Below are positions 36,846-46,765 of a DNA stretch of 59,894 nt, piece after piece. Origin of the DNA: Legionella septentrionalis (GTDB lineage Bacteria > Pseudomonadota > Gammaproteobacteria > Legionellales > Legionellaceae); assembly GCF_003989745.1 (NCBI RefSeq), contig NZ_RZGS01000012.1, positions 1 through 59,894 on the forward strand. The letters are read 5' to 3'. The notes under the pieces were generated by a model that was given only the letters and a program-made list of their open reading frames with translations, was not told the origin of the DNA and did not search any database. The first letter of the stretch is position 1; each line of letters opens with the position of its first letter. Made by a program: the position numbers and the translations under genes.

Positions 36846-37736
36846 ATGAGACTTTTACTTTATGTATTGGCATTAATAGGATTTATCGCTCTTTTTTATT
36901 TCTTGTTTCATTTTTTCTTTGCGTCTACCGGTTCGACCATGTTTACAAGTGCACCTACATCGGTGCAAGCATATGCTGCTCATACGGAAAATCAGGCAAG
37001 TTTCTCAAGTGTTTCACCTGCAGCAGTTCCCGCGCGAACCCCGCAAAAACGCATGCTTGTACGCAATGCAACGTTAACCTTGCAAGTTTCTGACGTTAAT
37101 TCCGTGATGCAGAAAATTAATACGTTGGCAGAGAGCATCGGGGGATATGTTGTTAATTCTAATGTGGCGCAAGATGTTGAGGATAATATGGATACTAACG
37201 GACAAATCAGCATTCGCGTGCCATCCACCAAGCTTAATGACACCTTAACTCGGCTAAAATCGTATGCACTTAAAGTCTTGCAAGAATCCATACAAGGCGA
37301 AGATATCACGGAACAATATGTAAATTTGGAGAGTCAGTTGAAGAATCTTGAAGCTGCCAAGGTTCAACTTACAAAAATAATGCAAGGAGCTACACAAACC
37401 GCCGATGTGTTACAAGTTTATCAACAATTGCATGAAACACAGAAACAAATCGATGTGCTTACAGGGCAAATGAAATATTATAAAGAATCGTTGGATTTAT
37501 CCTTAGTTACCATTTACTTGCAAAAAGATCCTTTAATAAAAAAACAGCAGATGAAGCATTGGCAGCTCGGTGAAACGGTAAAGTCTTCTTATTATACATT
37601 ACTGGAATATATCCAAGGATTTACGCGAGGCCTTATTCAATTCATTGTATTTTTGCCGTTGATTGTATTGTGGCTGATTATTGCTATCCTTGTGATTTGG
37701 ATTGGGAAAATAATTTATAGCCGCTTTATTCGTTAA
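36846..37736 (+). CDS. DUF4349 domain protein, membrane-anchored coiled coil
   Basis: A 296-residue membrane protein. An N-terminal hydrophobic segment (about residues 5-30) anchors a periplasmic DUF4349 domain (NATLTLQVSDVNSVMQKINT; GGYVVNSNVAQDVEDN; QISIRVPSTKLNDTL). Then comes a coiled coil (about 165-225) and a C-terminal membrane segment (about 258-285). The family is common in Gram-negative envelopes and functionally unknown. The next gene starts 29 bases after its stop with a strong ribosome binding site. Confidence 0.82.
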   Translation: MRLLLYVLALIGFIALFYFLFHFFFASTGSTMFTSAPTSVQAYAAHTENQASFSSVSPAAVPARTPQKRMLVRNATLTLQVSDVNSVMQKINTLAESIGGYVVNSNVAQDVEDNMDTNGQISIRVPSTKLNDTLTRLKSYALKVLQESIQGEDITEQYVNLESQLKNLEAAKVQLTKIMQGATQTADVLQVYQQLHETQKQIDVLTGQMKYYKESLDLSLVTIYLQKDPLIKKQQMKHWQLGETVKSSYYTLLEYIQGFTRGLIQFIVFLPLIVLWLIIAILVIWIGKIIYSRFIR

Positions 37737-37765
37737 AAGGTGGCTTTAAAATTCAAGGAGGAAAA

Positions 37766-38272
37766 ATGAAATCAGTAGGAATTTTTGTTGAAAACGAGTA
37801 CCAGGAACTGGAATTCTGGTATCCATATTTGCGTTTACAAGAAGAGGGGATAAAGCCTGTTATTATTGCCCCCGAGAAAAAAACTTATAAGAGCAAACTA
37901 GGGTATGGCGTAGAGCCAGATTGTACCGCCAGTGAAGCTGAGGATAAAGAATTTGACGCAATTATTATTCCCGGCGGCTATGCCCCCGATAAAATGCGGA
38001 CTCACCAAGCCATGCTCAATATTGTTAAATCTACTTATGAAAAAAATAACATTGTGGCTGCCATTTGCCATGCGGCTTGGGTTTTGATTTCTGCTGGTGT
38101 TATTTCAGGCAAAAAAGCTACCTGTTTTCATACTGTAAAAGATGATGTAAAAAATGCGGGTGGGCATTACCTGGACGAAACCGTAGTCGTGGATGGCAAC
38201 ATCATCACCTCGAGGCAACCTTCTGATCTCCCGGCATTTTGCAAAAAAATAATAGAGAAATTAAAAAGTTGA
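37766..38272 (+). CDS. DJ-1/PfpI family glutamine amidotransferase-like protein
   Basis: A 168-residue DJ-1/PfpI protein. The nucleophile elbow is AAICHAAWVL (Cys about residue 103 with the adjacent His), and the oxyanion-side motif is IIPGGYAPDKMR. Glu in VENEYQELE near residue 14 matches the third conserved acid. Members act as deglycases, chaperones or proteases; which of these applies is undecided. AGGAGG lies before the ATG. It may be cotranscribed with the DUF4349 gene. Confidence 0.88.
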   Translation: MKSVGIFVENEYQELEFWYPYLRLQEEGIKPVIIAPEKKTYKSKLGYGVEPDCTASEAEDKEFDAIIIPGGYAPDKMRTHQAMLNIVKSTYEKNNIVAAICHAAWVLISAGVISGKKATCFHTVKDDVKNAGGHYLDETVVVDGNIITSRQPSDLPAFCKKIIEKLKS

Positions 38273-38284
38273 GACAGTTCTCTC

Positions 38285-38313
38285 CCGGGTTCTGCTGAAA
38301 TACCAGAATCCGG
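38285..38313 (+). terminator. possible terminator after the DJ-1 gene
   Basis: CCGGGTTCTG at 38285-38294 pairs with CAGAATCCGG at 38304-38313 (10 bp with one G-T pair). No T run follows, so it may end convergent transcription with help from Rho, or be a chance hairpin. Confidence 0.35.
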
Positions 38314-38335
38314 ACGTGTTACTGCTCATACTGAT

Positions 38336-39172
38336 TTAATCCCATGCCATAAAACTTTCGATACGTTCATCGTGCTTGTTTTTAAACGTTTTATGTGCCA
38401 GTTGAGTACGTTCGCCAAAATGTTTTAAAGCTTCTTCAAGCGTTACAAATACAAAGCCATTTTGCCGATAAAGATTAATAATGTTGGGCAAAGCGTAGGC
38501 ATTAAGCAGGTTTGCATGGATTAATAAAATTTGTGGTTGCTTGGTTTTATGTGCCAGGCGGCTACGTTCCTCGGCCTTAATCGTTTGTTGCCAAATAAAA
38601 TTTAAGTAACAAGGCTCCAGAACTTTCATGAATTCACGCCGTTTATTTTCAGGAACGGATAATAATAATTGATTAAAAATAAAATCCTTGCTGTCTATGG
38701 TCACAGGGGCGACTTGATAATTTTTTGCTGTGAGAAATTGCAAAACTTTATTTTTTTTCTTGCCATCGCTTGTAGCTAAATAGGGATAACGAAAAAATTT
38801 GGGTTCCGTTAGTACAGGCAGCAATGTTTTATCAGCTTCATCGATTTCTTGAATGTAGGTATCAACGTTTACCTTATTTAAATTAATGTGAGAAAAGGTA
38901 TGATTGCCTAGGGCAAGGCCTGTATCTCGGAAACGGTGTAATACTTTCCAGTTCTCCGGCCGGACATTGCCTGCAATAATGAAACCAGTTGCCGGCACTT
39001 CATTATTTTTAAATGCATCAATAATCATATTTAAATGAAAATTTTTGCTTTCCCCAACAAAAGGCAAATCGTCAACAGTTATGGCGATGTAACGATGCTC
39101 GGCAAAGCTTATATTACATGCAAACAAAGAAATAATAAGACAAAGAACGTATTTGAGTTTTGAAATTATCAT
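38336..39172 (-). CDS. exported polysaccharide deacetylase family protein
   Basis: A 278-residue NodB-homology protein with a signal peptide (MIISKLKYVLCLIISLFACNI...FA). The DD motif is in IAITVDDLPFVGE, and the H-x4-H metal-binding motif is in LGNHTFSHINLN. YPYLATSDGK and LLIHANLLNAY supply the later family motifs. Metal-dependent deacetylation of a glycan is the likely activity; the target, whether peptidoglycan or another polymer, is unknown. Start ATG at 39172 is where the signal peptide begins; the frame continues 13 codons further to a TTG. It converges with the DJ-1 gene. Confidence 0.82.
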   Translation of the reverse strand: MIISKLKYVLCLIISLFACNISFAEHRYIAITVDDLPFVGESKNFHLNMIIDAFKNNEVPATGFIIAGNVRPENWKVLHRFRDTGLALGNHTFSHINLNKVNVDTYIQEIDEADKTLLPVLTEPKFFRYPYLATSDGKKKNKVLQFLTAKNYQVAPVTIDSKDFIFNQLLLSVPENKRREFMKVLEPCYLNFIWQQTIKAEERSRLAHKTKQPQILLIHANLLNAYALPNIINLYRQNGFVFVTLEEALKHFGERTQLAHKTFKNKHDERIESFMAWD

Positions 39173-39303
39173 TGGTTTAAATGGATTTTTGCGCTTTGCT
39201 ACCGTTATCAAGTAACGAATAATACGTCAATATAAAATTAAAAACAACCAAATTGCTCTTTTACCCACCAATTGCTTTGCTTTATACAACGATTCACTAC
39301 GAT

Positions 39304-40299
39304 CTAAGTAGTTAAATTAATTACCATTTGTTCGAAAGAAAGCCAAATTTGCTGATTATGGCTTGTCTTAATTTGTTCGTCTAAAGTTTGGCTGAGGCTT
39401 AGTAATTGATACAAGCGCAGTAGAGGTAATCGTCTTAAAGCCGATTGATATAAATTAACGCGCTGTGGCCAGATTTTTAATTGGCTACACGCCGTAGAGA
39501 AGGCAACGGCTTGGGAAAGTAAATGCGACAATTGAATGAGTTGGCGAATATCTTGAGCAAGCAGCCAAAGAATCAATGCAGGTTCCGTGCGATTTTCACT
39601 TGCTTGCCGAAGGATATGAATGGCTTTTTCCGTATTGGCGGAAAGGCATGCATCCGATAACTCATACAATTGATAATTGCATTGGTCAATTAGTTGTTCA
39701 ATGACCATCTGTTGCGTTAATATTTCTTTTTCCTCAATCACTAATCTAATAATTTCAAGAACTTGGGCACAAGCCAACATATTCCCCTGAGTATAGCGGT
39801 GAATAAGGGCAGGTACTTCCGGCTCATAGGAAATGGCAAAACGGTTCAATTGTGCAATGATCCACTTTTGCAGCATGGTGGGCGTAAACGGAGAAGCTTG
39901 GACAATCAAGACTTGCTCATTTGCTGAGAAACCTTGCAATTGTTTGCTGCTGAGATGAGGTGCCCGTAATATAATTAAACAGCGTGGATTAACATCTGCC
40001 AGATATTGATTTAATTTTTCTTTCCCTGCATTTTCCAGCGATTTTTTCTCATAGCGTACATCCAGTAACACATGTTCGGCAAATAAGGAATAATTGTTCG
40101 CTTCTTCAATCAGTGCGGCCCAATCTTGCGCCAAATTCATATATAGAATTTTATCATCACTATCGCCTAGCAAATGCCAGCTTTTTTTAATTTGATAGGC
40201 TGCATCATTCAGCAAATAATGATCCTGGCCAATTAAAATATAAACAGGGCATATTTTTCTGTGCAGGCTGGATGTAAGGTCTTGATATTTAAGCAGCAC
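39304..40299 (-). CDS. holA: DNA polymerase III subunit delta HolA
   Basis: Clamp-loader subunit that opens the beta clamp. The 331-residue protein has the family start PVYILIGQDHYLLNDAAYQIKK, then LLDVRYEKKSLENAGKEKLNQYL and the C-terminal helical collar (LSDACLSANTEKAIHIL; ALILWLLAQDIRQL). The order leuS-lptE-holA is typical of gammaproteobacteria; here a secreted-protein gene is inserted between lptE and holA. Confidence 0.93.
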   Translation of the reverse strand: MLLKYQDLTSSLHRKICPVYILIGQDHYLLNDAAYQIKKSWHLLGDSDDKILYMNLAQDWAALIEEANNYSLFAEHVLLDVRYEKKSLENAGKEKLNQYLADVNPRCLIILRAPHLSSKQLQGFSANEQVLIVQASPFTPTMLQKWIIAQLNRFAISYEPEVPALIHRYTQGNMLACAQVLEIIRLVIEEKEILTQQMVIEQLIDQCNYQLYELSDACLSANTEKAIHILRQASENRTEPALILWLLAQDIRQLIQLSHLLSQAVAFSTACSQLKIWPQRVNLYQSALRRLPLLRLYQLLSLSQTLDEQIKTSHNQQIWLSFEQMVINLTT

Positions 40300-40403
40300 C
40301 TCTACCTCACTCTTTTCTACCTAAATTGGTATGAATAATAGACTTAAAGAAACGCAATTTTCATGTGCCAAGTACCAGCTTGTGTTGCAGGGCGTGAAGG
40401 GTT

Positions 40404-40778
40404 TTAATTATGCCTGATTGAACACGGGCTTGTTTTCCCATGCAAAAATTGCCATTCCGTACATAAAGACATGGCTACTTTACAAGCATTTACACCCGAG
40501 GCATCCCATGCGCGCCCATTTTCATCAGTAACGACACAGCGATCATCAGCCAGGGTGAGTGCGCCTTGTTCACAATAAGATTGGGCTGATTTGCAATCCT
40601 GGCAGCTCGACTCTTTTCGGCAGCGCTCGGTCGCCGCTTGCATGGCACTTGAAATAGAAACTCCAAAGCCTTGATAACTTTGCTCTTTGGCATCAAATGC
40701 CAAACATTGCCACTGACCGGCAGGGGCTGCGTAAACATTCATTGTTATCAAGCTTAACAACATAAATATATACTTCAT
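40404..40778 (-). CDS. small cysteine-rich exported protein (DUF4189-like)
   Basis: A 124-residue protein with a signal peptide (MKYIFMLLSLITMNVYA) and nine or ten cysteines in the mature part, in pairs as expected for disulfides (WQCLAFDAKEQSYQGFG; CRKESSCQDCKSAQSYCEQG; DDRCVV; NACKVAMSLCTEW). The pattern of a conserved Trp-Gln-Cys start and repeated AxxxAxxxC helices resembles DUF4189 secreted proteins, whose role is unknown. It lies 10 bases after the lptE stop. Confidence 0.75.
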   Translation of the reverse strand: MKYIFMLLSLITMNVYAAPAGQWQCLAFDAKEQSYQGFGVSISSAMQAATERCRKESSCQDCKSAQSYCEQGALTLADDRCVVTDENGRAWDASGVNACKVAMSLCTEWQFLHGKTSPCSIRHN

Positions 40779-40788
40779 GGTTATTTCC

Positions 40789-41295
40789 TTATTCGTGACG
40801 GCTTAGGCGGTTTAAAATTTGAATGGCTGCTTCTCGCCGCATTTCCCTCTTTGTTGTAGCTTCTTCTTCATCAGAACCTAATATTCTGTCACTATTGATT
40901 GTAATTTGTCGAGTTACGGAAACCAGGCTTGAAGGAATAATTTCCTGGCCCCGCACCTGCTGGACTTTAAATTGTACGGTATAAATTAATTGATACTGCC
41001 GCGGCGTAGTGCTGGCGCTGATGCTGCTAATTTGTTGTTGAAAAGCATCACGTTCAATGATTAGCCAATATTGCGCTAAAGAGGGTTCGGTGGTTACGTG
41101 CACATCATACGCTTGCAGTTGTTCTTGCAAAAAAACATCCAAAGGATGATTTTTAGAGTTTGCATTGACAATAGCGATGTTATCAAGCCAGCTTGGCATG
41201 TCCAGCATGCCGCGCAGATGAAAGCCGCATCCGCTCAGAGACGCCAGCAGTAATCCCAGAAAAAAATAAGTATAAAATTTACTGCTAAATTTCAT
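40789..41295 (-). CDS. lptE: LPS-assembly lipoprotein LptE
   Basis: Outer-membrane lipoprotein that plugs the LptD barrel and helps deliver lipopolysaccharide to the surface. The 168-residue precursor has the lipobox LSGC followed by GFHLRG, the hallmark start of mature LptE. ISASTTPRQYQLIYTVQFKV and the C-terminal REAAIQILNRLSR agree. Its ATG lies two bases from the leuS stop. Confidence 0.93.
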   Translation of the reverse strand: MKFSSKFYTYFFLGLLLASLSGCGFHLRGMLDMPSWLDNIAIVNANSKNHPLDVFLQEQLQAYDVHVTTEPSLAQYWLIIERDAFQQQISSISASTTPRQYQLIYTVQFKVQQVRGQEIIPSSLVSVTRQITINSDRILGSDEEEATTKREMRREAAIQILNRLSRHE

Positions 41296-41296
41296 C

Positions 41297-43777
41297 TTAG
41301 CTGACTACGAGATTGATTAATTGCCTATGTGCAACCACAATGGCTTTTTTAATATTTTTATCGGTCAAAAAAGATGATGCATGCTCTTTTGCCATTGCAA
41401 TGAGCGCTTCTTCCGAAGCATCAACGCTTGCTTGGAATTGGGCACGTAACTTGCCATTTACCTGTACCACAAACTCAGCTTCGTCTGCTTTTAAAGCGCT
41501 TTTATCTACCTTGGGAAACGGTGCGTCAATAATAATTTTTTCAAAGTTAAGTTGCTGCCAGATATGATGGCAAATATGGGGGGTAATTGGAGCCAAGAGC
41601 CGTAACAAAATGCTGAGGCCAGAATGCAGAAAATATTTATCTTCCTCGGTAGTCATTGTGTAAGAGGAAAGCTCATTAAATAATTTCATGCAGCCTGAGA
41701 CAACAGTATTAAATTGCTGTCGTTCATAATCCTGAGTAACCTGCGCCAAAATTTGATTGACGATTAATCGCGATTTTTTTAAGCGATTGTCGCAATTTTG
41801 CCAATTAATATTAAGATTATTATCTTTGATGAGATCATTTACTTCACATAATAAAGCTTGATTTTGATGCGCAAAAGCCCAAAGACGCTTCAGGAAGCGG
41901 TGTGCTCCTTCAACTCCACTGTCTGACCATTCCAACGATTGTTCAGGAGGAGCGGCAAACATGACGAATAGGCGGGCGGTATCTGCACCATAAGTATTGA
42001 TTAAATGATTAGGGTCAACAATATTTCCCAAAGATTTGGACATCTTATGGCCGTCTTTTAAAACCATTCCCTGGGTTAGCAGGGCTTTAAACGGTTCATC
42101 GGAATTCACCAAGCCTTCATCGCGCATTAATTTATGAAAAAAGCGGGCGTACAATAAGTGCATCACGGCGTGTTCAATACCACCTATGTATTGATCAACG
42201 GGAGTCCAATATTTTGCTCGATCATCGAGCATGGCATTGTCTTGGCCTTTGCAGGCAAAGCGGGCGTAATACCAGGAAGATTCCATAAACGTATCGAAGG
42301 TATCCGTTTCCCTTTGCGCATCCTGCCCGCATTTGGGACAGGATGTGTGTACAAATTCATTGCATCGAGCCAGAGGAGAGCCGCTGCCGGTTAAATCCAC
42401 GTGCTCAGGCAACATGACAGGCAAATCTTCTTCAGGAACAGGCACAATACCGCATTCCTCACAAATAATCATCGGGATAGGGGTACCCCAATACCGTTGC
42501 CGCGATACTCCCCAATCGCGCAAACGATAGTTTACTGTAGCCTTGCCTAAATCCTGCTCTTCCAGCCATTCAGTAATCGCTTTTTTCGCATCCGACGAGG
42601 GCAAAGTGTCAAATTCTGCTGAATTAATCAAAATGCCTTCGTCAGTAAATGCAGATGTATTAAAATCGTGCTCTTTTTCGCCAGCCGGTTTAATGACTTG
42701 TGTAAGCGGCAGCTGATATTTTTGAGCAAACTCCCAATCGCGCTGATCGTGCGCTGGAACAGCCATTACTGCTCCAGAACCGTATTGCATCAATACAAAA
42801 TTAGCTATCCAGACAGGAATTTCCAGGCCGCTGATGGGATGAACAGCTTTCATGCCACTGTCAATGCCGCGTTTCTCAAGGGTGGCGATATCAGCTTCTG
42901 ACATCCGCACGCCCTGGCAGCTGTCCAGGAAAGCTTGAACTTCAGGATTTTGGGCAGCAGCTTGTTTTGCCAAAGGATGATCGGGTGCCACTGCTAGATA
43001 AGTTACGCCCATTAATGTATCTGGGCGAGTGGTGTAGACCTTAAGCCGCTTGTTGTAATCGTGAACCTTGAAATAAATATTGGTGCCTTCAGAGCGGCCA
43101 ATCCAATTGCGCTGCATTTGTTTTACTTGAAGAGGCCACTGATCAAGGGTATCTAAATCGCATAATAATTCGTCAGCATAGGCGGTGATTTTAATAAACC
43201 ATTGAGAAATTTCTTTATGTTCAACGAGAGCGCCGGATCGCCAACCGCGTCCATCAATTACTTGTTCGTTCGCCAAAACTGTTTGATCAACTGGATCCCA
43301 GTTCACAATGGCATTTTTCTTATAAACCAACCCTTTTTCAAACAGTTTGATAAAAAACCACTGTTCCCAACGATAATAATCCGGATCACAGGTCGTAATT
43401 TCACGTTTCCAGTCATAGGCATTGCCTAATCTTAAAAATTGCTCTTTCATCGAGGCAATATTTTTTTTAGTCCACTCCGCTGGATGAATTCCATGCTTAA
43501 TCGCAGCGTTTTCTGCTGGCAAGCCAAATGCGTCCCAACCTATGGGTTGCAGGACATTTTTGCCCAGGGCGCGCTGATAGCGGGAAATAACGTCGCCTAA
43601 TGTATAATTACGGACATGCCCCATATGCAGGGTACCAGAAGGATAGGGGAACATGGATAAACAGTAAAATTTTTCCTTATTTAAATCTTCGGTGACGCTA
43701 AAAAATTGTTTTTTAAGCCAAAACTGCTGTGCTTGTTCTTCAATTTCTTGAGGTTTATAACTGTTATCCATATTCAT
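41297..43777 (-). CDS. leuS: leucyl-tRNA synthetase
   Basis: Charges tRNA-Leu. The 826-residue class I synthetase has the HIGH-type motif [13 protein letters not shown] at about residues 45-57, an inserted editing domain ([20 protein letters not shown] at about 250-270), KMSKS near 580 in [11 protein letters not shown], and a zinc-binding CPKC. An alternative ATG lies two codons later. It is followed by lptE with one base between. Confidence 0.97.
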   Translation of the reverse strand: MNMDNSYKPQEIEEQAQQFWLKKQFFSVTEDLNKEKFYCLSMFPYPSGTLHMGHVRNYTLGDVISRYQRALGKNVLQPIGWDAFGLPAENAAIKHGIHPAEWTKKNIASMKEQFLRLGNAYDWKREITTCDPDYYRWEQWFFIKLFEKGLVYKKNAIVNWDPVDQTVLANEQVIDGRGWRSGALVEHKEISQWFIKITAYADELLCDLDTLDQWPLQVKQMQRNWIGRSEGTNIYFKVHDYNKRLKVYTTRPDTLMGVTYLAVAPDHPLAKQAAAQNPEVQAFLDSCQGVRMSEADIATLEKRGIDSGMKAVHPISGLEIPVWIANFVLMQYGSGAVMAVPAHDQRDWEFAQKYQLPLTQVIKPAGEKEHDFNTSAFTDEGILINSAEFDTLPSSDAKKAITEWLEEQDLGKATVNYRLRDWGVSRQRYWGTPIPMIICEECGIVPVPEEDLPVMLPEHVDLTGSGSPLARCNEFVHTSCPKCGQDAQRETDTFDTFMESSWYYARFACKGQDNAMLDDRAKYWTPVDQYIGGIEHAVMHLLYARFFHKLMRDEGLVNSDEPFKALLTQGMVLKDGHKMSKSLGNIVDPNHLINTYGADTARLFVMFAAPPEQSLEWSDSGVEGAHRFLKRLWAFAHQNQALLCEVNDLIKDNNLNINWQNCDNRLKKSRLIVNQILAQVTQDYERQQFNTVVSGCMKLFNELSSYTMTTEEDKYFLHSGLSILLRLLAPITPHICHHIWQQLNFEKIIIDAPFPKVDKSALKADEAEFVVQVNGKLRAQFQASVDASEEALIAMAKEHASSFLTDKNIKKAIVVAHRQLINLVVS

Positions 43778-43833
43778 AAATCAAAGTTTGTGGGCTGGTA
43801 AGAATAACCCCTCTTATGATTTGCAGCAATAGG

Positions 43834-45393
43834 TTAGGATTGAATATATTTGCGGAAATAAAGAAACCCAGCTGTGAAAAAAACCAATAAAAATGAAAGC
43901 CACAAAACGGGCGCATCCCCTAAATAAACCCAAGGGGTGGAACCGAGTGCCGGCCATATGTTTCCTTCAACAATGCCCGCACTAAAGGCTGGCAGTGACG
44001 CAATGATATCGCCCTTGGCATTAATTAAGGAAGATAATCCATCATTATTGGCCAATACTTGGTATCGTCCTGTTTGCAAAGAAAGGGCTTGTGCCATTTG
44101 TAATTGTTGATACATGGCAAAAGAACGGCCAAACCAACCATCATCGCTTATAGAAACAATCCATGCAGCCTTGGGCAACTGTTTTCTTAACAGTTGCGGG
44201 TAGGCTAATTCATAGCAAATTAGCGTGGCAATGGGATGATGGTGCACATGGATTAAAGGCTGATTGGCATGTCCTGGCTTGAGATTTGCACTGGGAAGTG
44301 CCAGCCACTCCACTATATCTTGAAAAGGTTTGGGAATAAATTCGCCGAATGGCACTAAATGTTGTTTGAGATAAGAGCCTTGCGCCGAGCCAAGTGCGCG
44401 CATCGTATTATAATATTGAATCTCTTCAGCATTCGTAGGCTCTGGAATGCCTAATAAAACAGCGCTGTCTTTTTGGCTGGCTTGATGATGGATGGCTTCA
44501 AGAATATCACTGATGTAACCGGCTGGAAGCGGGATAGCGGATTCTGGTAAAACAATTAATTTATTTTTGCCTAATAATTGCTCGATTTTATCGCGATAAT
44601 GCTGCAATAATTGCCAGAACAATCCTTCATCCCATTTGTCACGCATGGATAAATTAGCTTGAATTACTCCCACCGAAACAGGCGTTTTTTCAATTTCCAC
44701 CCAGTGTTTATGTTTAAGACTTGAGGGGAGTAAAATCATGCTTACCAGGGCTAGGATCCATGCGTATCTGGTTTTTGATTTGCTTTGCACGCCCATTGCT
44801 AAAAAAGTTGCTGCAAGACAAGTTAGAAAACTTATGCCATACACACCTATCACAGGCAATAAATGCTTAAGAGGTGTATCCATTTGGCCAAAGCCTAGCA
44901 GCAGCCAGGGAAATCCTCCCATGATATTCGCTCTTGCATATTCGCCTAGACACCACAAGGCGCTAAATAAAACGCATGAAAACAAGGCCGAAGAAATAGT
45001 TAATTTTTTAAATGCCCAGGCAACCAAAGCTGGATAAATAGCAAGATAAATAATAAACAACAACGTGATGAGTGCTGAGAAAAATGAATTTAAATGCCCG
45101 TATTCATGGATGCTTACATAAACCCAGGAAACCCCAAGTCCTAAAAAACCCAAGCCAAAGGCAAACCCGGCAGAAAAGGATTGCCGCACAGTAAAGCGTT
45201 GCAGGTTTGTATAGAGAAATGCAAGTCCAAGAATGGGGAATCCTGGAAGATGGAAAGGCGCAAACCCTAACGGCAATAGTAACCCTGCCAAAAAAGAAGG
45301 CAAATAAGGGAGCTTATTGACTGCCAAATGGTTCAGTGATGATTTTGTGGCGGTTGCCGCTTGGTTCATAGCATTAGTAAAGAAAGAATGCAA
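43834..45393 (-). CDS. lnt: apolipoprotein N-acyltransferase Lnt
   Basis: Integral membrane enzyme that adds the third acyl chain to lipoproteins. The 519-residue protein has about six N-terminal membrane helices and a nitrilase-fold periplasmic domain. The catalytic triad is visible: Glu in VLPESAIPLPAG (near 279), Lys or adjacent residue in KQHLVPFGEF (near 342), Cys in LICYELAYP (near 391). A final membrane helix is at the C-terminus. Start could be 45393 or the ATG at 45369. It precedes leuS, as in many relatives; lipoproteins in this window (RlpA, LptE, the small one at 57196) are its predicted substrates. Confidence 0.93.
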   Translation of the reverse strand: MHSFFTNAMNQAATATKSSLNHLAVNKLPYLPSFLAGLLLPLGFAPFHLPGFPILGLAFLYTNLQRFTVRQSFSAGFAFGLGFLGLGVSWVYVSIHEYGHLNSFFSALITLLFIIYLAIYPALVAWAFKKLTISSALFSCVLFSALWCLGEYARANIMGGFPWLLLGFGQMDTPLKHLLPVIGVYGISFLTCLAATFLAMGVQSKSKTRYAWILALVSMILLPSSLKHKHWVEIEKTPVSVGVIQANLSMRDKWDEGLFWQLLQHYRDKIEQLLGKNKLIVLPESAIPLPAGYISDILEAIHHQASQKDSAVLLGIPEPTNAEEIQYYNTMRALGSAQGSYLKQHLVPFGEFIPKPFQDIVEWLALPSANLKPGHANQPLIHVHHHPIATLICYELAYPQLLRKQLPKAAWIVSISDDGWFGRSFAMYQQLQMAQALSLQTGRYQVLANNDGLSSLINAKGDIIASLPAFSAGIVEGNIWPALGSTPWVYLGDAPVLWLSFLLVFFTAGFLYFRKYIQS

Positions 45394-45566
45394 TTGTGCG
45401 ACGATAGAGAAGTAGGCTTAAAAGATCAAGTTTTAGGTAAACTATTTCACAATTTATGAATGTTTGCGTCTTATGATTAACACGTGTTTTTATTGGCAAG
45501 TTGACTGTGCAAACCCTATTTTTTTAGTGTACGATGACTATTCGCTTTACAAAGGAGACAGGATGT

Positions 45567-46655
45567 ATGTATAACGTGATGATTACAGGGGCTGGGAAAA
45601 TTGGAAGTTTAATTGCCTGCTTGTTGGCGGATAGCAAGGATTACCAAGTGCATTTGGCCGACTTGGAATTTAGTGGTACGGACGTTGCCCGCTTGCTGCA
45701 TAACATGCCGCAGATAAAAACCGTCGCCCTGGATGTACGCGATCAAGAGTCCGTAGAAGCTTACCTCCAAAAAAACAACATCATTGCCGTAATCTCAAGC
45801 TTGCCTTATTTTCTAAACACACACGTCGCGCGCGCTGCAAACAATGCAAAAGCCCACTATTTTGATTTGACTGAAGATACCGCCGTCACTTCCGCAGTCA
45901 AAGAAATTGCGGCTGAGGCCACCACTGCTTTCGTCCCGCAATGCGGTTTAGCCCCCGGTTTCATCAGTATTGCAGCCAATACGCTGATGCAAGAGTTTGA
46001 AGAATGCCACCATGCAAAACTGCGTGTAGGCGCTTTGCCTCAGCGCGCAAGCAATGCTTTGCATTACTCATTAACATGGTCCACCGATGGGGTAATTAAT
46101 GAGTACGGGAATCCTTGCTATGGAATAGAACATGGAGAAGCAGCCGTTTTTGCACCTTTAGAAGGGTTGGAATCAATACAAATTGATGGTTGTGAATATG
46201 AGGCATTTAATACGTCCGGAGGGTTAGGCAGCTTGGCAGAACTCTACGCAGGCAAAATTCAAAGCTTAAATTATAAAACCATGCGTTACCCTGGCCATTG
46301 CCTAAAAATGCGTTTTTTAATGAATGATTTAAAATTAAATGAAGACAGAGCAACTTTAAAACGTATTTTAGAAAAAGCCATTCCCAAAACTTACCAGGAT
46401 ATGGTGATGGTTTATGTAACGGTTGAAGGTATAAAAGATGGTGAATTAACCGAAAAAAGTTATGTGAAAAAAGTTTATCCTCAAACCATTCAGGGAATTG
46501 AATGGTCTGCCATACAAGTCAGTACAGCCTCAGGCGTTTGCTCGGTAGTGGATTTGGTTTTAGGGCAGGCAAATGAATACCGCGGCTTGATTTTACAAGA
46601 AAAATTTAAACTAAATGATGTGTTGAATAATCGTTTCGGCCAATACTACGCTTGA
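45567..46655 (+). CDS. saccharopine dehydrogenase family oxidoreductase
   Basis: A 362-residue protein with an N-terminal Rossmann fold (VMITGAGKIGSLIACLLAD) and the saccharopine dehydrogenase C-terminal domain (PQCGLAPGFISIAANTLMQEF; YRGLILQE). Together with the ALDH7-like gene 110 bases downstream it suggests lysine catabolism through saccharopine or a related imine. The AAGGAG before 45567 supports this start, not the ATG at 45534. Lysine-ketoglutarate reductase is not in the window, so the enzyme could also act in the reverse direction or on another substrate. Confidence 0.8.
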   Translation: MYNVMITGAGKIGSLIACLLADSKDYQVHLADLEFSGTDVARLLHNMPQIKTVALDVRDQESVEAYLQKNNIIAVISSLPYFLNTHVARAANNAKAHYFDLTEDTAVTSAVKEIAAEATTAFVPQCGLAPGFISIAANTLMQEFEECHHAKLRVGALPQRASNALHYSLTWSTDGVINEYGNPCYGIEHGEAAVFAPLEGLESIQIDGCEYEAFNTSGGLGSLAELYAGKIQSLNYKTMRYPGHCLKMRFLMNDLKLNEDRATLKRILEKAIPKTYQDMVMVYVTVEGIKDGELTEKSYVKKVYPQTIQGIEWSAIQVSTASGVCSVVDLVLGQANEYRGLILQEKFKLNDVLNNRFGQYYA

Positions 46656-46765
46656 ACTGTCTATTCATTTCCTGACCCTGTCTGTCAAGGCGGGGCAGGT
46701 GGACTATCTCATGTAACTCATATAACCCAATAATTGGCTCATTAACGTTCTTCAGGAGAACCGTG

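Noticed and set aside
46655-46760. A possible hairpin (cctgaccctg with ggggcagg) before the ALDH gene
   Set aside because: Pairing is partial and no T run follows, so I did not call it a terminator.
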